Source of the DNA: Streptomyces antnestii
GTDB taxonomy: Bacteria > Actinomycetota > Actinomycetes > Streptomycetales > Streptomycetaceae
Length of the DNA: 64,000 bases
Direction: 5' to 3'
Assembly: GCF_004005495.1 (NCBI RefSeq)
Contig: NZ_RZYA01000008.1
Coordinates: forward strand, 124,001 to 188,000
Shown here: positions 40,557 to 50,174 of the stretch, piece by piece
Layout: each line of letters opens with the position of its first letter
Numbering within the stretch: position 1 is the stretch's first letter
Program-made: the position numbers and the translations under genes
The notes under the pieces: model-generated
The model's input: the letters and a program-made list of their open reading frames with translations, nothing else
Databases searched by the model: none
What the model was told of the DNA's origin: nothing

Positions 40557-42095
40557 ATGAAGAAACTGCGCTTGACGACCTGTGGAGTGGCCGCGACAGC
40601 CCTGGTGACCGTCGCCGGGTGCGGTATGAGCGGCGGCGCCGCGACCACTGGCGGTGGAGCTCCCGCCGTCCGCAGCATCGTGATCGACGAGCCGTTCGGC
40701 CCGGCCGCCGACTGGGCCCTGGAGACGGACGACGCGTTCGTCCTCTCCAAGGCCGGCTGTCTGGAGACCCTGGTGAAGTACGAGAGCGGCGGCACGCTCG
40801 CGCCGATGCTCGCCACCTCGTGGACTCAAGTGAAGCCCACCGTATGGAGGTTGACCCTTCGCCAGGGTGTGAAATTCCAGGACGGCACCCCGCTCGACGC
40901 AAAGGCAGTGGCCGGCGCGCTACGGCACGCCCTCAAGGTGAAGACGCCCGCCGCGGCCTTCTCCCCCGACACCGTTTCCGGCGTCAAGGCGGTGGGTTCC
41001 TCGACCGTCGAGGTGACGACCGTGAAGCCGGACGTCCTGCTCCCGCAGAGCCTGGCCAGCCCGAACACGGGCATCCTGGCGCCCAAGGCCTACGCGGCAG
41101 GTGCCATCGATCCGAAGGGCACGTGCACGGGCCCCTTCGCCATCACCAAGGAGATCCCGCAGCAGGCGATCGACCTCAAGCGCAACGCTTCCTACTGGGG
41201 CGGACATGTCCAACTGGCCTCCGCCGAGGTGCGGTTCATCGCCGACGGCGGAAAACGTGCCACGCAGGTGCGCACCGGTGAGGCGCAGATCGCACGGAAG
41301 ATCCCGGTCACCAGCGTGCAGGAACTCAAGGGCCAGTCCGGCATCAGGACGAAGACCACCGAGCTGTCCCGCACCACCGAGCTGGTCCTCAACAACAAGA
41401 AGTCGCCGCTGGACACCACCAGGGTCCGCCAGGCGATCCAGGCCGCGGTCGACACCAAGGCGATCGCCGCCGCGGTCTACCCGGGTGTCTCCCGCCCGGC
41501 GGTCGGACCGTTCGCACCTGGTGACGCCTGGGCCCCCAAGGGCGCGAGGCCCGTCAAGGCCGACGTCACGAAGGCCAAGTCACTGCTGGCCCAAGCGGGC
41601 GTCGCCCCGTCCTCGCTCAAGCTGACGCTGCTCGCCTACAACGAGGGAGCCGGATTCGCCGACCTCGCCTCCGTCATCCAGAACCAGTTGAAGGCCATCG
41701 GCATCAAGGTCTCGATCAGGACCGGCGAGTACGCGTCGATGGAACCGGACCTCCTCGCCGGGAAGTTCGACATGGCGCTGCTGTCCCGGAACTACCTCGG
41801 GGACCTGCCCGACCCGTACGGCTTCCTCACCCAGGACTACACCTGCAAGGGCGCCTACAACCTCGCGCACCACTGCGATCCGAAGGTCGACGCACTCGTC
41901 AAGAAGGCCGGCGCCACGGCAAGCGCCACCGGCCGCTACGCCCTCTACGCGGACGTCGCCACCAGGCTCCAGTCCCGGGCCGTCGACGTCTTCCTGGTCC
42001 ACGAGACCGAGTCCGTCGCCCTCGCCGGGGTGCGCGGCTACACCATCCAGCCCTACTACACCCTGACCGCCGACCTGTCACTCGGCGCCAAGTGA
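40557..42095 (+). CDS. ABC transporter binding protein (family 5) 2
   Basis: Lipoprotein of 512 residues: signal LRLTTCGVAATALVTVAGC with lipobox Cys22, then family-5 features WRLTLRQGVKFQDGTPLDAK, TCTGPFAITKEI, and RVRQAIQAAVDTKAIAAAVYPG. Binds a peptide-like or amine compound outside the cell. It begins the operon binding protein-HAD-DAO-permeases-GntR-ATPases. SNYLGD-type C-terminal region (RNYLGDLPDPYGFL) is common in peptide/nickel binders. Confidence 0.92.
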   Translation: MKKLRLTTCGVAATALVTVAGCGMSGGAATTGGGAPAVRSIVIDEPFGPAADWALETDDAFVLSKAGCLETLVKYESGGTLAPMLATSWTQVKPTVWRLTLRQGVKFQDGTPLDAKAVAGALRHALKVKTPAAAFSPDTVSGVKAVGSSTVEVTTVKPDVLLPQSLASPNTGILAPKAYAAGAIDPKGTCTGPFAITKEIPQQAIDLKRNASYWGGHVQLASAEVRFIADGGKRATQVRTGEAQIARKIPVTSVQELKGQSGIRTKTTELSRTTELVLNNKKSPLDTTRVRQAIQAAVDTKAIAAAVYPGVSRPAVGPFAPGDAWAPKGARPVKADVTKAKSLLAQAGVAPSSLKLTLLAYNEGAGFADLASVIQNQLKAIGIKVSIRTGEYASMEPDLLAGKFDMALLSRNYLGDLPDPYGFLTQDYTCKGAYNLAHHCDPKVDALVKKAGATASATGRYALYADVATRLQSRAVDVFLVHETESVALAGVRGYTIQPYYTLTADLSLGAK

Positions 42096-42121
42096 ACCCC
42101 CGCAACGAAGGAGAACCGCAG

Positions 42122-42790
42122 ATGACCGACTTCCGGCCCAAGTTCATCACCTTCGACTGCTACGGCACTCTCACCGCGTTCGGCATGTCCGCCCTCACCC
42201 GCACCCTCCTCGCCGACCGTGTCCCCGCGGACCGCATGGAGGACTTCCTCGACGACTTCGAGGCGTACCGCATCGACGAGGTGGTCGGCGCCTACCAGCC
42301 CTACCCCGAGGTCATCTGCAACGCCCTGCAGCGCGCGAGCAAGCTGTGGGGCATCGAGTACAGGGACGAGGACGGCCGGGCCATCGTGGACGCGGTGCCC
42401 AGCTGGGGCCCGCACCCGGACGTGCCGGAGGCGCTGCGGACGCTCGCCGCCCACTACCCGCTGGTCATCCTCTCGAACGCGGCCGACAGCCAGATCGGGG
42501 CGAACGTCGAGAAGCTGGGCGCCCCCTTCCACGCCGTCTTCACCGCCGAACAGGCACAGGCGTACAAGCCGCGCTTCCAGGCGTTCGAGTACATGCTGGA
42601 CCAGCTCGGCTGCGGTACCGGCGACATCCTGCACGTCTCGTCCAGCCTGCGCTACGACCTCATCCCGGCCCACGACCTGCGGATCACCAACAAGGTCTAC
42701 GTCAACCGGGGTTACGAGCCGAGCGTGCCGTACTACGGCTACGACGAGATCAGCGCGCTGACGGAACTCCCCGCGCTGCTCGGGCTGTGA
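42122..42790 (+). CDS. HAD-superfamily haloacid-dehalogenase type II-like hydrolase
   Basis: HAD hydrolase of 222 residues. Nucleophile Asp12 is in ITFDCYGTLTAF; LVILSNAADSQ is motif II; AQAYKPRFQAFEYML holds the conserved Lys; VSSSLRYDLIPAHDL is motif IV. GAAGGAGAACC precedes the ATG. The type II layout (cap between motifs I and II) fits L-2-haloacid dehalogenase, but in amine operons such proteins may act on phosphorylated or other intermediates. It overlaps the next gene at GTGA. Confidence 0.88.
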   Translation: MTDFRPKFITFDCYGTLTAFGMSALTRTLLADRVPADRMEDFLDDFEAYRIDEVVGAYQPYPEVICNALQRASKLWGIEYRDEDGRAIVDAVPSWGPHPDVPEALRTLAAHYPLVILSNAADSQIGANVEKLGAPFHAVFTAEQAQAYKPRFQAFEYMLDQLGCGTGDILHVSSSLRYDLIPAHDLRITNKVYVNRGYEPSVPYYGYDEISALTELPALLGL

Positions 42791-44097
42791 GCGGCATGAC
42801 CGGCGCCGCGCGTGACATCAAGACCGTTCCGTACTGGCTCGACACCGCCCCGGCCCGGCCCGACCGCACCGCTGCCGAGATCGACGGAAGCACCGACATC
42901 GCCGTCGTCGGCGCCGGCCTGACCGGCTTGTCCGCCGCCGTCCACCTCGCCCGCAAGGGTGCCCAGGTCACTGTCCTCGAACAGGAGACCGTGGGCTGGG
43001 GCGCCTCAGGGCGCAACGGCGGCATGTGCACCACGGGCCTGGCCATCGGCTTCCGTACGGCCGTCGCCCGTTACGGCATCCCCACCGCGAAGGCGTTCTA
43101 CCTCGCGTACAACGACGCGATCGACACGGTGGAGAAACTCACCGTGGAGGAGGGCATCGACTGCGACTTCGCCCGCACCGGGAAACTCAACCTGGCGGCC
43201 AAACCCGCCCACTACGAGAACCTGGCCCGCACCCACGAGGCGCTCGCCGAACTCATCGGCTACGAGACCGAGTTGATCCCGCGTCACAAGCTCGGTTCGG
43301 AGATCGGCAGCGGCTACTACCACGGCGCGATGGCCGACCCCCAGGGCGCCGGGCTGCACGTCGGCAAGTTCGTGCGCGGCCTCGCGGACGCCGCCGAGCG
43401 GCTGGGCGTACGGATCCACGAGAAGGCCCCGGTCACCAAGGCGAAGCGCCTGCGCGGCACCCAGCACGACCTCACCACCCCGGCCGGCACCCTGCGGGCG
43501 GACAAGGTGCTCGTCGCCACCAGCGGCTACACCAGCTCGCCGTTCCGCTGGCTGCGCAACCGGATCGTGCCCGTCGGCAGTTTCATCATCGTCACCGAGC
43601 CCCTGGAGCAGCACGTCGTCGACGAGCTCATGCCCACCCGGCGCATGGCCTCGGACTCGCGCAACATCCTGTACTACTTCCGCATCACACCGGACAACCG
43701 GCTGCTGTTCGGAGGGCGGGCACGGTTCGCGATGTCGAACCCGCAGTCCGACCTGAAGAGCGGGCACATCCTGCGCAAGGGAATGGTGTCGGTCTTCCCA
43801 CAGCTGGCGGGCGTGGGAATCGACTACTGCTGGGGCGGTCTCGTCGATCTGAGCCTCGACCAGATGGTGCACGCGGGCGAGCGGGACGGGCTGTTCTACT
43901 CCGTCGGCTACTCGGGACACGGCGTCCAGATGTCGACCCACATGGGCCGCCAGATGGCGGAGGTGCTCGACGGCCGGCCCGAGGCCAACCCCTGGCGGGG
44001 GATGCACTTCCCGCACGTGCCCGGGCACTACTTCGGGCCCCCCTGGTTCCTGCCGCTGGCCGGGGCCTACTACCGGGCGCTCGACGTCATCAAGTAG
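42787..44097 (+). CDS. DAO-family FAD amine oxidase (PuuB-like)
   Basis: Flavoenzyme of 436 residues resembling gamma-glutamylputrescine oxidase: N-terminal PYWLDTAPARP, the FAD fold VVGAGLTGLSAAVHLARKGA, VGWGASGRNGGMCTTG, and C-terminal YSVGYSGHGVQMSTHMGRQM. GTG at 42787 overlaps the HAD stop; ATG at 42796 is an alternative. It would deaminate an imported amine oxidatively, giving an aldehyde. The aldehyde dehydrogenase at 50174 could act next; that link is inference. Confidence 0.9.
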   Translation: MSGMTGAARDIKTVPYWLDTAPARPDRTAAEIDGSTDIAVVGAGLTGLSAAVHLARKGAQVTVLEQETVGWGASGRNGGMCTTGLAIGFRTAVARYGIPTAKAFYLAYNDAIDTVEKLTVEEGIDCDFARTGKLNLAAKPAHYENLARTHEALAELIGYETELIPRHKLGSEIGSGYYHGAMADPQGAGLHVGKFVRGLADAAERLGVRIHEKAPVTKAKRLRGTQHDLTTPAGTLRADKVLVATSGYTSSPFRWLRNRIVPVGSFIIVTEPLEQHVVDELMPTRRMASDSRNILYYFRITPDNRLLFGGRARFAMSNPQSDLKSGHILRKGMVSVFPQLAGVGIDYCWGGLVDLSLDQMVHAGERDGLFYSVGYSGHGVQMSTHMGRQMAEVLDGRPEANPWRGMHFPHVPGHYFGPPWFLPLAGAYYRALDVIK

Positions 44098-44115
44098 CGA
44101 GGAGGTGCGGGCACA

Positions 44116-45063
44116 ATGGTCAGATTCGCTCTACGACGTCTGCTCGTCCTGGTCGTCGCACTGTTCACGGTGTCCGTCGTCACCTTCCTCGTGCCGTACG
44201 CGAGCGGCGGCGACCCGGTGCGCACCATCCTGCGTTCCCGGGTCGCCGGCCAGGCCCTCGATCCCTCCGCGGTAGAAGCGCTGCGCCACGACCTGGGACT
44301 CGACCAGCCCCTGATCCTGCAGTACCTGGACTGGCTGGGGCGTGCGCTGCACGGTGACTTCGGGCTCTCGTTCACCAGCCGCACCCCGGTCGACCAGCTC
44401 CTCGGCAGCGCGCTCGGTGTCTCGTTCACGCTGACCGCCGTCGCCCTCGGGGCCGCGTTCGTGGCCGCGCTGCCGCTCGGCACGCTCGCGGCCCTGCGCC
44501 CCGGCAAACGGGCGGACACGGCGGTGACGTTCCTGACGCAGAGCTTCGTCGCCGTCCCCGAGTACTGGCTGGCACCGATCCTCGTGCTGGTCTTCTCCCA
44601 GCATCTGGGCTGGCTGCCGTCGGCGGGCTGGCGCACACCGCAGTACCTCGTCCTGCCCGCCCTCACCCTCGCCCTGCGCCCCCTCGCCTACTTCACCCAG
44701 GTGACCAGGGCGGCGATGGTCGACGTGCTCAAGGCCCCGTACATCACCGCGGCCCGCGCCCGAGGGCTCAGCCAGCCGCAGACACTGCTCCGGCACGCTC
44801 TGCGCAACGGGCTGCTGCCGGTGATGACCCTGTTCTCGCTCTGGTTCGCGGGGCTCCTCGGCGGTTCCGTGGTGGTCGAGGTGATCTTCGCCGTGCCAGG
44901 GATGGGGCAGCTCGTCTACCGGGCGGTGGTCAACCACGACATCCCCATCATCCAGGCCGGGATCCTCAGCATCGTCGCCCTGGCCGTCCTCGTCACCACG
45001 GTCACCGACGTGCTGTACGCCCTCATCAATCCGGCTGTGAGGTTGCACGATGGCTCTGTCTAG
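44116..45063 (+). CDS. Peptide-type ABC transporter permease (DppB-like) 2
   Basis: Permease of 315 residues: RFALRRLLVLVVALFTVSVV N-terminal segment, LGLDQPLILQYLDWLGRALH, DFGLSFTSRTPV, coupling motif ITAARARGLSQPQTLLRHAL and VEVIFAVPGMGQLVYRAVVN. Six hydrophobic segments. GAGGAGG precedes the ATG. The last 14 bases overlap the next permease gene. Confidence 0.93.
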   Translation: MVRFALRRLLVLVVALFTVSVVTFLVPYASGGDPVRTILRSRVAGQALDPSAVEALRHDLGLDQPLILQYLDWLGRALHGDFGLSFTSRTPVDQLLGSALGVSFTLTAVALGAAFVAALPLGTLAALRPGKRADTAVTFLTQSFVAVPEYWLAPILVLVFSQHLGWLPSAGWRTPQYLVLPALTLALRPLAYFTQVTRAAMVDVLKAPYITAARARGLSQPQTLLRHALRNGLLPVMTLFSLWFAGLLGGSVVVEVIFAVPGMGQLVYRAVVNHDIPIIQAGILSIVALAVLVTTVTDVLYALINPAVRLHDGSV

Positions 45064-45973
45064 CCCGGCCCTTCCCCGACAGCACGCCGGCCGCCTCGTA
45101 CAAGGACTGCGGTTCGCCCGCGGCCGGCACTGGACCCTGCGGATCGGCGCGGTGGTGTTCGCGGCGGTCCTCGTCACCCTGCTCCTCACGCCCTGGATCG
45201 CGCCGTACGACCCGGCTGCCCAGGACCTCAACAACCGTCTGGCCAGCTTCAGTTCAGCGCACTGGCTGGGTACCGATCAGCTCGGCCGGGACCTGCTCAG
45301 CCGGCTCATGTACGGCGGCCGGTTCTCGGTCTCCATCGCCGCCGTCACGCTCCTTGCGTCGGCCGTCATCGGCACCCTGATCGGCGCTGTCAGCGCACGC
45401 CGCGGCGGACTGCTCGACGAGATCCTGATGCGCACGGTCGATCTGCTCATCGCCGTTCCCGACGTGATCGTCGCGCTGCTCCTGATCGCCGTGTTCGGCA
45501 CCGGGTACGGCACACTGATCGCCGCCCTCACGGCGGTGGGCTGGACACCGTTCGCCCGGCTCATGCGCGGCCTCACGCTGGAGATCAACGCCAAGGGCTA
45601 CATCGAGGCGGCGGAGACGCTGGGCTGTTCCAAGTCCTTCATCATCTTCCGGCACGTCGTCCCGAACGCGCTCCGGCCGATGCTGGCCGTCGGCTTCCTG
45701 CGCTTCGGGCACAAGCTGATCACCGTCGGCGGGCTTTCCTTCCTCGGCCTCGGAGTTCAGCCGCCCGACTCCGACTGGGGTGCGATGCTGCTCGACGCGC
45801 AGCCCTACATGGAACGCATGCCGATGCTGGTCGTCCTGCCGGGAGCGGCCATCTTCCTCACCGCGCTGAGTGTCACCATGATCGGCCAGGGCGCGGACTC
45901 CGCCCGCCCGCGACGCAGGACCGGCAGCAGCCAGAAGACCGCACCACCGACCACACGGGGAACGACGTCATGA
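45050..45973 (+). CDS. Peptide-type ABC transporter permease (DppC-like) 2
   Basis: Permease of 307 residues with the DppC features WLGTDQLGRDLLSRLMYGGR, YIEAAETLGCSKSFIIFRHV and LSFLGLGVQPPDSDWGAML. The hydrophilic C-terminal end (RPRRRTGSSQKTAPPT) is longer than usual. ATGA overlap with the downstream gntR gene shows that the regulator is within the operon. Confidence 0.93.
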   Translation: MALSSPALPRQHAGRLVQGLRFARGRHWTLRIGAVVFAAVLVTLLLTPWIAPYDPAAQDLNNRLASFSSAHWLGTDQLGRDLLSRLMYGGRFSVSIAAVTLLASAVIGTLIGAVSARRGGLLDEILMRTVDLLIAVPDVIVALLLIAVFGTGYGTLIAALTAVGWTPFARLMRGLTLEINAKGYIEAAETLGCSKSFIIFRHVVPNALRPMLAVGFLRFGHKLITVGGLSFLGLGVQPPDSDWGAMLLDAQPYMERMPMLVVLPGAAIFLTALSVTMIGQGADSARPRRRTGSSQKTAPPTTRGTTS

Positions 45974-46755
45974 CCGACCATCCACTCCCGCCCACCACCG
46001 ATCCGCTCGCGCCCACCGCCGACCCACTCACGCCCACCCTTGATTCGCTGCCGCCCGCAGCCACTCCGCGTGTGAGCCGGCGTACCCTCGCCACCACCGT
46101 GACGGAGCGGATCCGCGAGGGTGTGCACCGCGGCAACTTCCCGCCGGGCCACCAGTTCAACGAGGTCGAGCTGGCGGCACACCTGGGGGTGAGCCGGGGG
46201 CCGGTGCGGGAAAGCCTCCAACTCCTCGTACACGAAGGGTTGTTGGAGCGCCGACCGCACCGAGGAGTGTTCGTCCCCTTCCTCACCGAGACGGACATCG
46301 TCGACATCTTCTACGCACGGTTGGCCCTGGAGACCGCGGCTTTCAAGCGCGTCATCACCTCCCCCCGGCCGCCGGGTCTGATCGAGACACTCGATGCGAC
46401 GGTCGACGCGATCGCGCAGGCCGCGGCGCAGGACGACTGGGAGGCGGTGGGGGATCTGGACCTCCGCTTCCACACCTCGGTCATCGAGGCGGCGGGCAGT
46501 CCCCGGCTCAGCCGCATGTACAGCAGCCTGATCTCCGAGACCCGGCTGTGCCTCAACATCATGGCCGACACCCACCCCGCCCGCGGCGACCTCCTGCACG
46601 AGCACCGTGAGCTGACCCAGCTCATCGCCGGCGACGACGTGGGTGCGGCGATCAAGACCCTCACCCAGCACTTCGACGAGGCCACGGTGACCTTGCGCAG
46701 GCGCCTGCGCGAGACCCAGGAGCAGCCGCCTCCTCCGCAGTTGCCCTACTCCTGA
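45970..46755 (+). CDS. GntR-family regulator (FCD) inside the ABC operon
   Basis: Regulator of 261 residues with a proline-rich N-terminal extension of about 30 residues, then the winged helix (RIREGVHRGNFPPGHQFNEV, AAHLGVSRGPVRESLQLLVH) and the FCD domain (LDLRFHTSVIEAAGSPRLSR, HEHRELTQLIAGDD) with its metal-binding His residues. It sits between the permease and ATPase genes, so it is made together with the system it probably controls through the TTGTTTACAA boxes at 40451-40474. Confidence 0.92.
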   Translation: MTDHPLPPTTDPLAPTADPLTPTLDSLPPAATPRVSRRTLATTVTERIREGVHRGNFPPGHQFNEVELAAHLGVSRGPVRESLQLLVHEGLLERRPHRGVFVPFLTETDIVDIFYARLALETAAFKRVITSPRPPGLIETLDATVDAIAQAAAQDDWEAVGDLDLRFHTSVIEAAGSPRLSRMYSSLISETRLCLNIMADTHPARGDLLHEHRELTQLIAGDDVGAAIKTLTQHFDEATVTLRRRLRETQEQPPPPQLPYS

Positions 46756-46899
46756 CCCGCACGCCTCCGACCCCGCGCACCCCCTCCCCCGTACATCCGT
46801 GCCCCGTACAACCCTGCCCCGCACACCTCAGCCCCCGCACACACCTCCGCCCCGCACGCCTCTGCTCGTCGCGATCCAGCCAGCCAGAGGAGCTGCATC

Positions 46900-47958
46900 A
46901 TGCACCTACGCCCGCGCACCTCCGCATCCACAGGGAAAGAGCCCGACCCGGCCACCGGCGCCCACCTCTCCATCAGCGACCTGCGCGTGGAGTTCGCCGA
47001 CCACGCCCCCGCCGGCGGCACTCCCCCGGTGGACGGCCTCGATCTGACCGTGCGGTCCGGCCGGATCGTCGCTCTCGTCGGCGAGTCGGGATCCGGCAAG
47101 AGCCTCACCGCCCACGCCGTCACCGGCCTGCTGCCGGCCGGCGCGCACATCACCGCGGGCCGCATCACCCTGGACGACGAGGACCTGGCCGGCTGCTCCG
47201 CCGGACGCATGAACCACATCCGCGGCAACCAGGTCGCGATGCTGTTCCAGCAGCCCAAGGCCAGCCTCGATCCCACCGCCACGGTGCGCAGCCAGGTCGT
47301 GGAACCCCTGTGGCTGCGCCACGGCCTCAGCCGGCGCCAGGCACGCGCGCGGGCCGAGGAGTTGCTGCACGATGTCGGGATCGCCGACCCCGACCGGGTG
47401 GCGGATTCCTACGCGCATCAGCTGTCGGGCGGTATGGCGCAGCGCGTGATGATCGCCTCCGCCCTCGCCGGCGACCCCGGGCTGCTGATCGCGGACGAAC
47501 CGACCACGGCCCTCGACGTCACCGTCCAGGCCCAGATCCTCGCCCTGCTGCGCCGCAAGCAGCGTGAGCGGGGCCTTTCGGTCCTGCTGATCACTCACGA
47601 CCTCGGGATCGTCGCCTCGCTGGCCGATCGCGTGGCCGTCATGTACGCGGGCCACATCGTCGAGGAGAGCACCACCCAGGAGCTCTTCACCGACCCCCAA
47701 CACCCTTACACCCGAGCGCTGTTGCGTGCTTCGCTGCTGCGGTCCGAGGACGGGCGCCTTTTCGCCATCGAGGGCAGTACGGCTCAGTCGCGCGGCCTCG
47801 ACCACGGCTGCCGGTTCCGCCCACGGTGTCCGGTGGCGGAGGAACTCGGCATCTCCCACGCGTGCGAGGACACCGAACCGACGCTGCACACCTGCGGTGC
47901 CGATCACAGCAGCCGCTGCTGGGCGTCACCATCGCCGGACCGGATGGTGAGCGCATGA
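46900..47958 (+). CDS. Peptide-type ABC transporter ATPase (DppD-like) 2
   Basis: ATPase of 352 residues: Walker A GESGSGKSLTAHAV, Q-loop LFQQPKASLDPTATV, signature QLSGGMAQRVMIASAL, Walker B LLIADEPTTALDVT, switch THDLGIVA and the C-terminal Cys extension GCRFRPRCPVAEEL. AGAGGAGCTG precedes the ATG. The 144 bases upstream are C/A-rich with simple CCCCGCAC-type repeats; no gene is seen there. Confidence 0.93.
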   Translation: MHLRPRTSASTGKEPDPATGAHLSISDLRVEFADHAPAGGTPPVDGLDLTVRSGRIVALVGESGSGKSLTAHAVTGLLPAGAHITAGRITLDDEDLAGCSAGRMNHIRGNQVAMLFQQPKASLDPTATVRSQVVEPLWLRHGLSRRQARARAEELLHDVGIADPDRVADSYAHQLSGGMAQRVMIASALAGDPGLLIADEPTTALDVTVQAQILALLRRKQRERGLSVLLITHDLGIVASLADRVAVMYAGHIVEESTTQELFTDPQHPYTRALLRASLLRSEDGRLFAIEGSTAQSRGLDHGCRFRPRCPVAEELGISHACEDTEPTLHTCGADHSSRCWASPSPDRMVSA

Positions 47959-48986
47959 CCGCGCCCGCCGCCCCCGTCGACCTGCCGATGCCCGTCTCGC
48001 GCACCCCGCTGGTTCGCGTCGACGGCCTGGTCAAGCACTACCCGGTCCGCGGCGGCGTGTTCGGCCGGGGCGGCAAGCGGGTCCACTCCGTGGACGGCGT
48101 CTCCCTGGAGATCGAGCGCGGCGAAGTCCTGGGCCTCGTGGGCGAGTCGGGGTGCGGCAAGAGCACGCTCGCCAGGGCGCTGCTGGGACTGACGCCGGTG
48201 GACTCCGGGCGCGTAATGTTCGACGGCACCGACGTCTCCCGCGCGACCGGCGGCCGGGAACGCAAGGCCTTGCGACGCTCGATGCAACTCGTCTTCCAGG
48301 ACCCGCTGTCCGCCTTCGATCCCCGCATGCGCTTGGGCGTCAGCCTCGAAGCTCCACTGGCCCAGCACCGCCTGGGCACCCGTGAAGAACGCGGGCAACG
48401 CATTTCCAAGGTCCTCGCGCAGGTCGGACTCGACGACTCGTACGCCGGACGACTGCCGCACGAGTGCTCCGGCGGGCAGTTGCAACGGGCGGTCATCGCG
48501 CGGGCCCTGCTGCTGCGTCCCCGTTTCCTGGTGTGCGACGAACCCACGTCGGCGCTCGACGCCTCCAACCGCGCCCACATCCTCAACCTGCTCGTCGAGC
48601 TCAAGGACCGACTCGGGCTGACCCTCCTGATGATCTCCCACGACCTCAGGGTGGTACGGCACATCTGCGACCGGGTGGCCGTCATGTATCTCGGCAGAGT
48701 CGTCGAAGTGGCCCCGCGCCACCGGCTGTTCGAGCACCCGGCGCACCCGTACACCCAGGCCCTGCTGGCGTCCTCGCTGCCCGATTCGCCTCAGACCGAC
48801 GGCACCGTCAGTACCTTCAGCACGCTGCGGGGCGAGCCGCCGAGCCCGCTGAGTCCGCCGTCGGGCTGCCGGTTCCACACCCGATGTCCCAAGGCCCAGG
48901 CGCGGTGTGCCGCGGAGGCTCCCGCGTGGAGCCCGGCGCAATCCGAGCAGCAGCATCACGTCGCCTGCCACTTCCCGGGCCCCTGA
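47955..48986 (+). CDS. Peptide-type ABC transporter ATPase (DppF-like) 2
   Basis: ATPase of 343 residues. KHYPVRGGVFGRGGKRVHSV is the N-terminal DppF motif; Walker A GESGCGKSTLARAL, Q-loop VFQDPLSAFDPRM, signature ECSGGQLQRAVIARAL, Walker B LVCDEPTSALDAS, and the C-terminal GCRFHTRCPKAQARC extension follow. ATGA overlap with the preceding ATPase. It closes the second transporter operon. Confidence 0.94.
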   Translation: MTAPAAPVDLPMPVSRTPLVRVDGLVKHYPVRGGVFGRGGKRVHSVDGVSLEIERGEVLGLVGESGCGKSTLARALLGLTPVDSGRVMFDGTDVSRATGGRERKALRRSMQLVFQDPLSAFDPRMRLGVSLEAPLAQHRLGTREERGQRISKVLAQVGLDDSYAGRLPHECSGGQLQRAVIARALLLRPRFLVCDEPTSALDASNRAHILNLLVELKDRLGLTLLMISHDLRVVRHICDRVAVMYLGRVVEVAPRHRLFEHPAHPYTQALLASSLPDSPQTDGTVSTFSTLRGEPPSPLSPPSGCRFHTRCPKAQARCAAEAPAWSPAQSEQQHHVACHFPGP

Positions 48987-49055
48987 CGCCCGTTCCGGCC
49001 CACCGGCACTGCGGCGCCACGACCATTCCTTCAGCCGTACGGGAGAGGACCCCGC

Positions 49056-50174
49056 ATGTCCACGCACCATCACGATCACGCGCATGCTGATGCGCACGGC
49101 CACGCACACGAACACGGTGACGGTCACGGTCACGGTCACGCCGGTGATCACAGCCACGGCGATGGTCACGGCCACGCCCACCCGGGCGGCCTGCGCGGCG
49201 CGCTCCTGGAGATCTTCCGCCCGCACAGCCATGACGCCGCCGACTCGACCGACGCCGCTCTGGAGTCCTCCGACGAGGGCATCCGCGCCCTCAAGATCAG
49301 CCTGGTCGCCCTGCTGACCACGGCGGTCCTTCAGGTGATCGTCGTCGTGTTCTCCGGGTCGGTCGCCCTCCTCGGCGACACCATCCACAACTTCTCCGAC
49401 GCGCTCACGGCCGTTCCGCTGTGGGTCGCCTTCGTGCTGGCGCGCCGCGCCTCGTCCCGCCGTTACACCTACGGCTACGGACGTGCCGAGGACCTCGCCG
49501 GAATCTTCATCGTCCTCATGATCGCGGCATCGGCGCTCGTCGCCGGCTGGGAGTCGGTGCAACGCCTGCGCCACCCCCAGGCCATCGACGACGTGTGGCT
49601 GGTCGCCGCGGCCGGCTTCATCGGCTTCGTCGGCAACGAACTCGTCGCCTCCTACCGCATCCGCGTGGGCCGCCGCATCGGCTCCGCCGCGCTCGTCGCC
49701 GACGGCCTGCATGCCCGTACCGACGGCCTCACCTCGCTCGCTGTCGTCCTCGGCGCGATCGGCGTCCTGCTCGGCTTCCCCCTGGCGGACCCGGTCATCG
49801 GCCTGCTGATCACCGTCGCCATCCTCATGGTGCTCCGCGGTGCCGCCCGCGACATCTACCGCCGGCTGATGGACGCCGTGGACCCGGACATCGTCACCAC
49901 CGCGGAGCAGCACATCGCCGGCGTGGAGGGTGTCGTCCGGATCGAGGCCGTGCGCATGCGCTGGCTCGGGCACAGGATGCACGCCGAGGTGGCCGTGCTC
50001 GTCGACCGCGAGAAGTCCCTCGTCGAGGGCCACGACATCGCCCAACAGGTACGGCACACCTTGCTGCACCACGTACCCAGACTCCAGGACGCCCTTGTGC
50101 ATGTGAGTCCGAGCGACGACGGCGGACACGACGCCCACGAAGCGGTCGCCCACCACTTCGAGAAGGTGTCGTGA
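49056..50174 (+). CDS. Cation diffusion facilitator (ZitB/CzcD-like) metal exporter
   Basis: Membrane protein of 372 residues with six hydrophobic segments. The first 45 residues are extremely His-rich (THHHDHAHADAHGHAHEHGD), a metal-buffer tail. The transport site is seen in LLGDTIHNFSDALTAVPLWV (His-x3-Asp) and LVADGLHARTDGLTSLAVVL (His-x3-Asp). The C-terminal cytosolic domain ends HEAVAHHFEKVS. Exports Zn, Co or similar in exchange for protons. Its stop overlaps the ATG of an aldehyde dehydrogenase (TGATG), an unusual pairing. Confidence 0.93.
   Translation: MSTHHHDHAHADAHGHAHEHGDGHGHGHAGDHSHGDGHGHAHPGGLRGALLEIFRPHSHDAADSTDAALESSDEGIRALKISLVALLTTAVLQVIVVVFSGSVALLGDTIHNFSDALTAVPLWVAFVLARRASSRRYTYGYGRAEDLAGIFIVLMIAASALVAGWESVQRLRHPQAIDDVWLVAAAGFIGFVGNELVASYRIRVGRRIGSAALVADGLHARTDGLTSLAVVLGAIGVLLGFPLADPVIGLLITVAILMVLRGAARDIYRRLMDAVDPDIVTTAEQHIAGVEGVVRIEAVRMRWLGHRMHAEVAVLVDREKSLVEGHDIAQQVRHTLLHHVPRLQDALVHVSPSDDGGHDAHEAVAHHFEKVS

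Noticed and set aside
46756..46899. C/A-rich repeats before the DppD-like gene as a small gene or regulatory RNA
   Set aside because: Simple-sequence composition only; no stable dyad, no start with a ribosome site except that of the ATPase gene.
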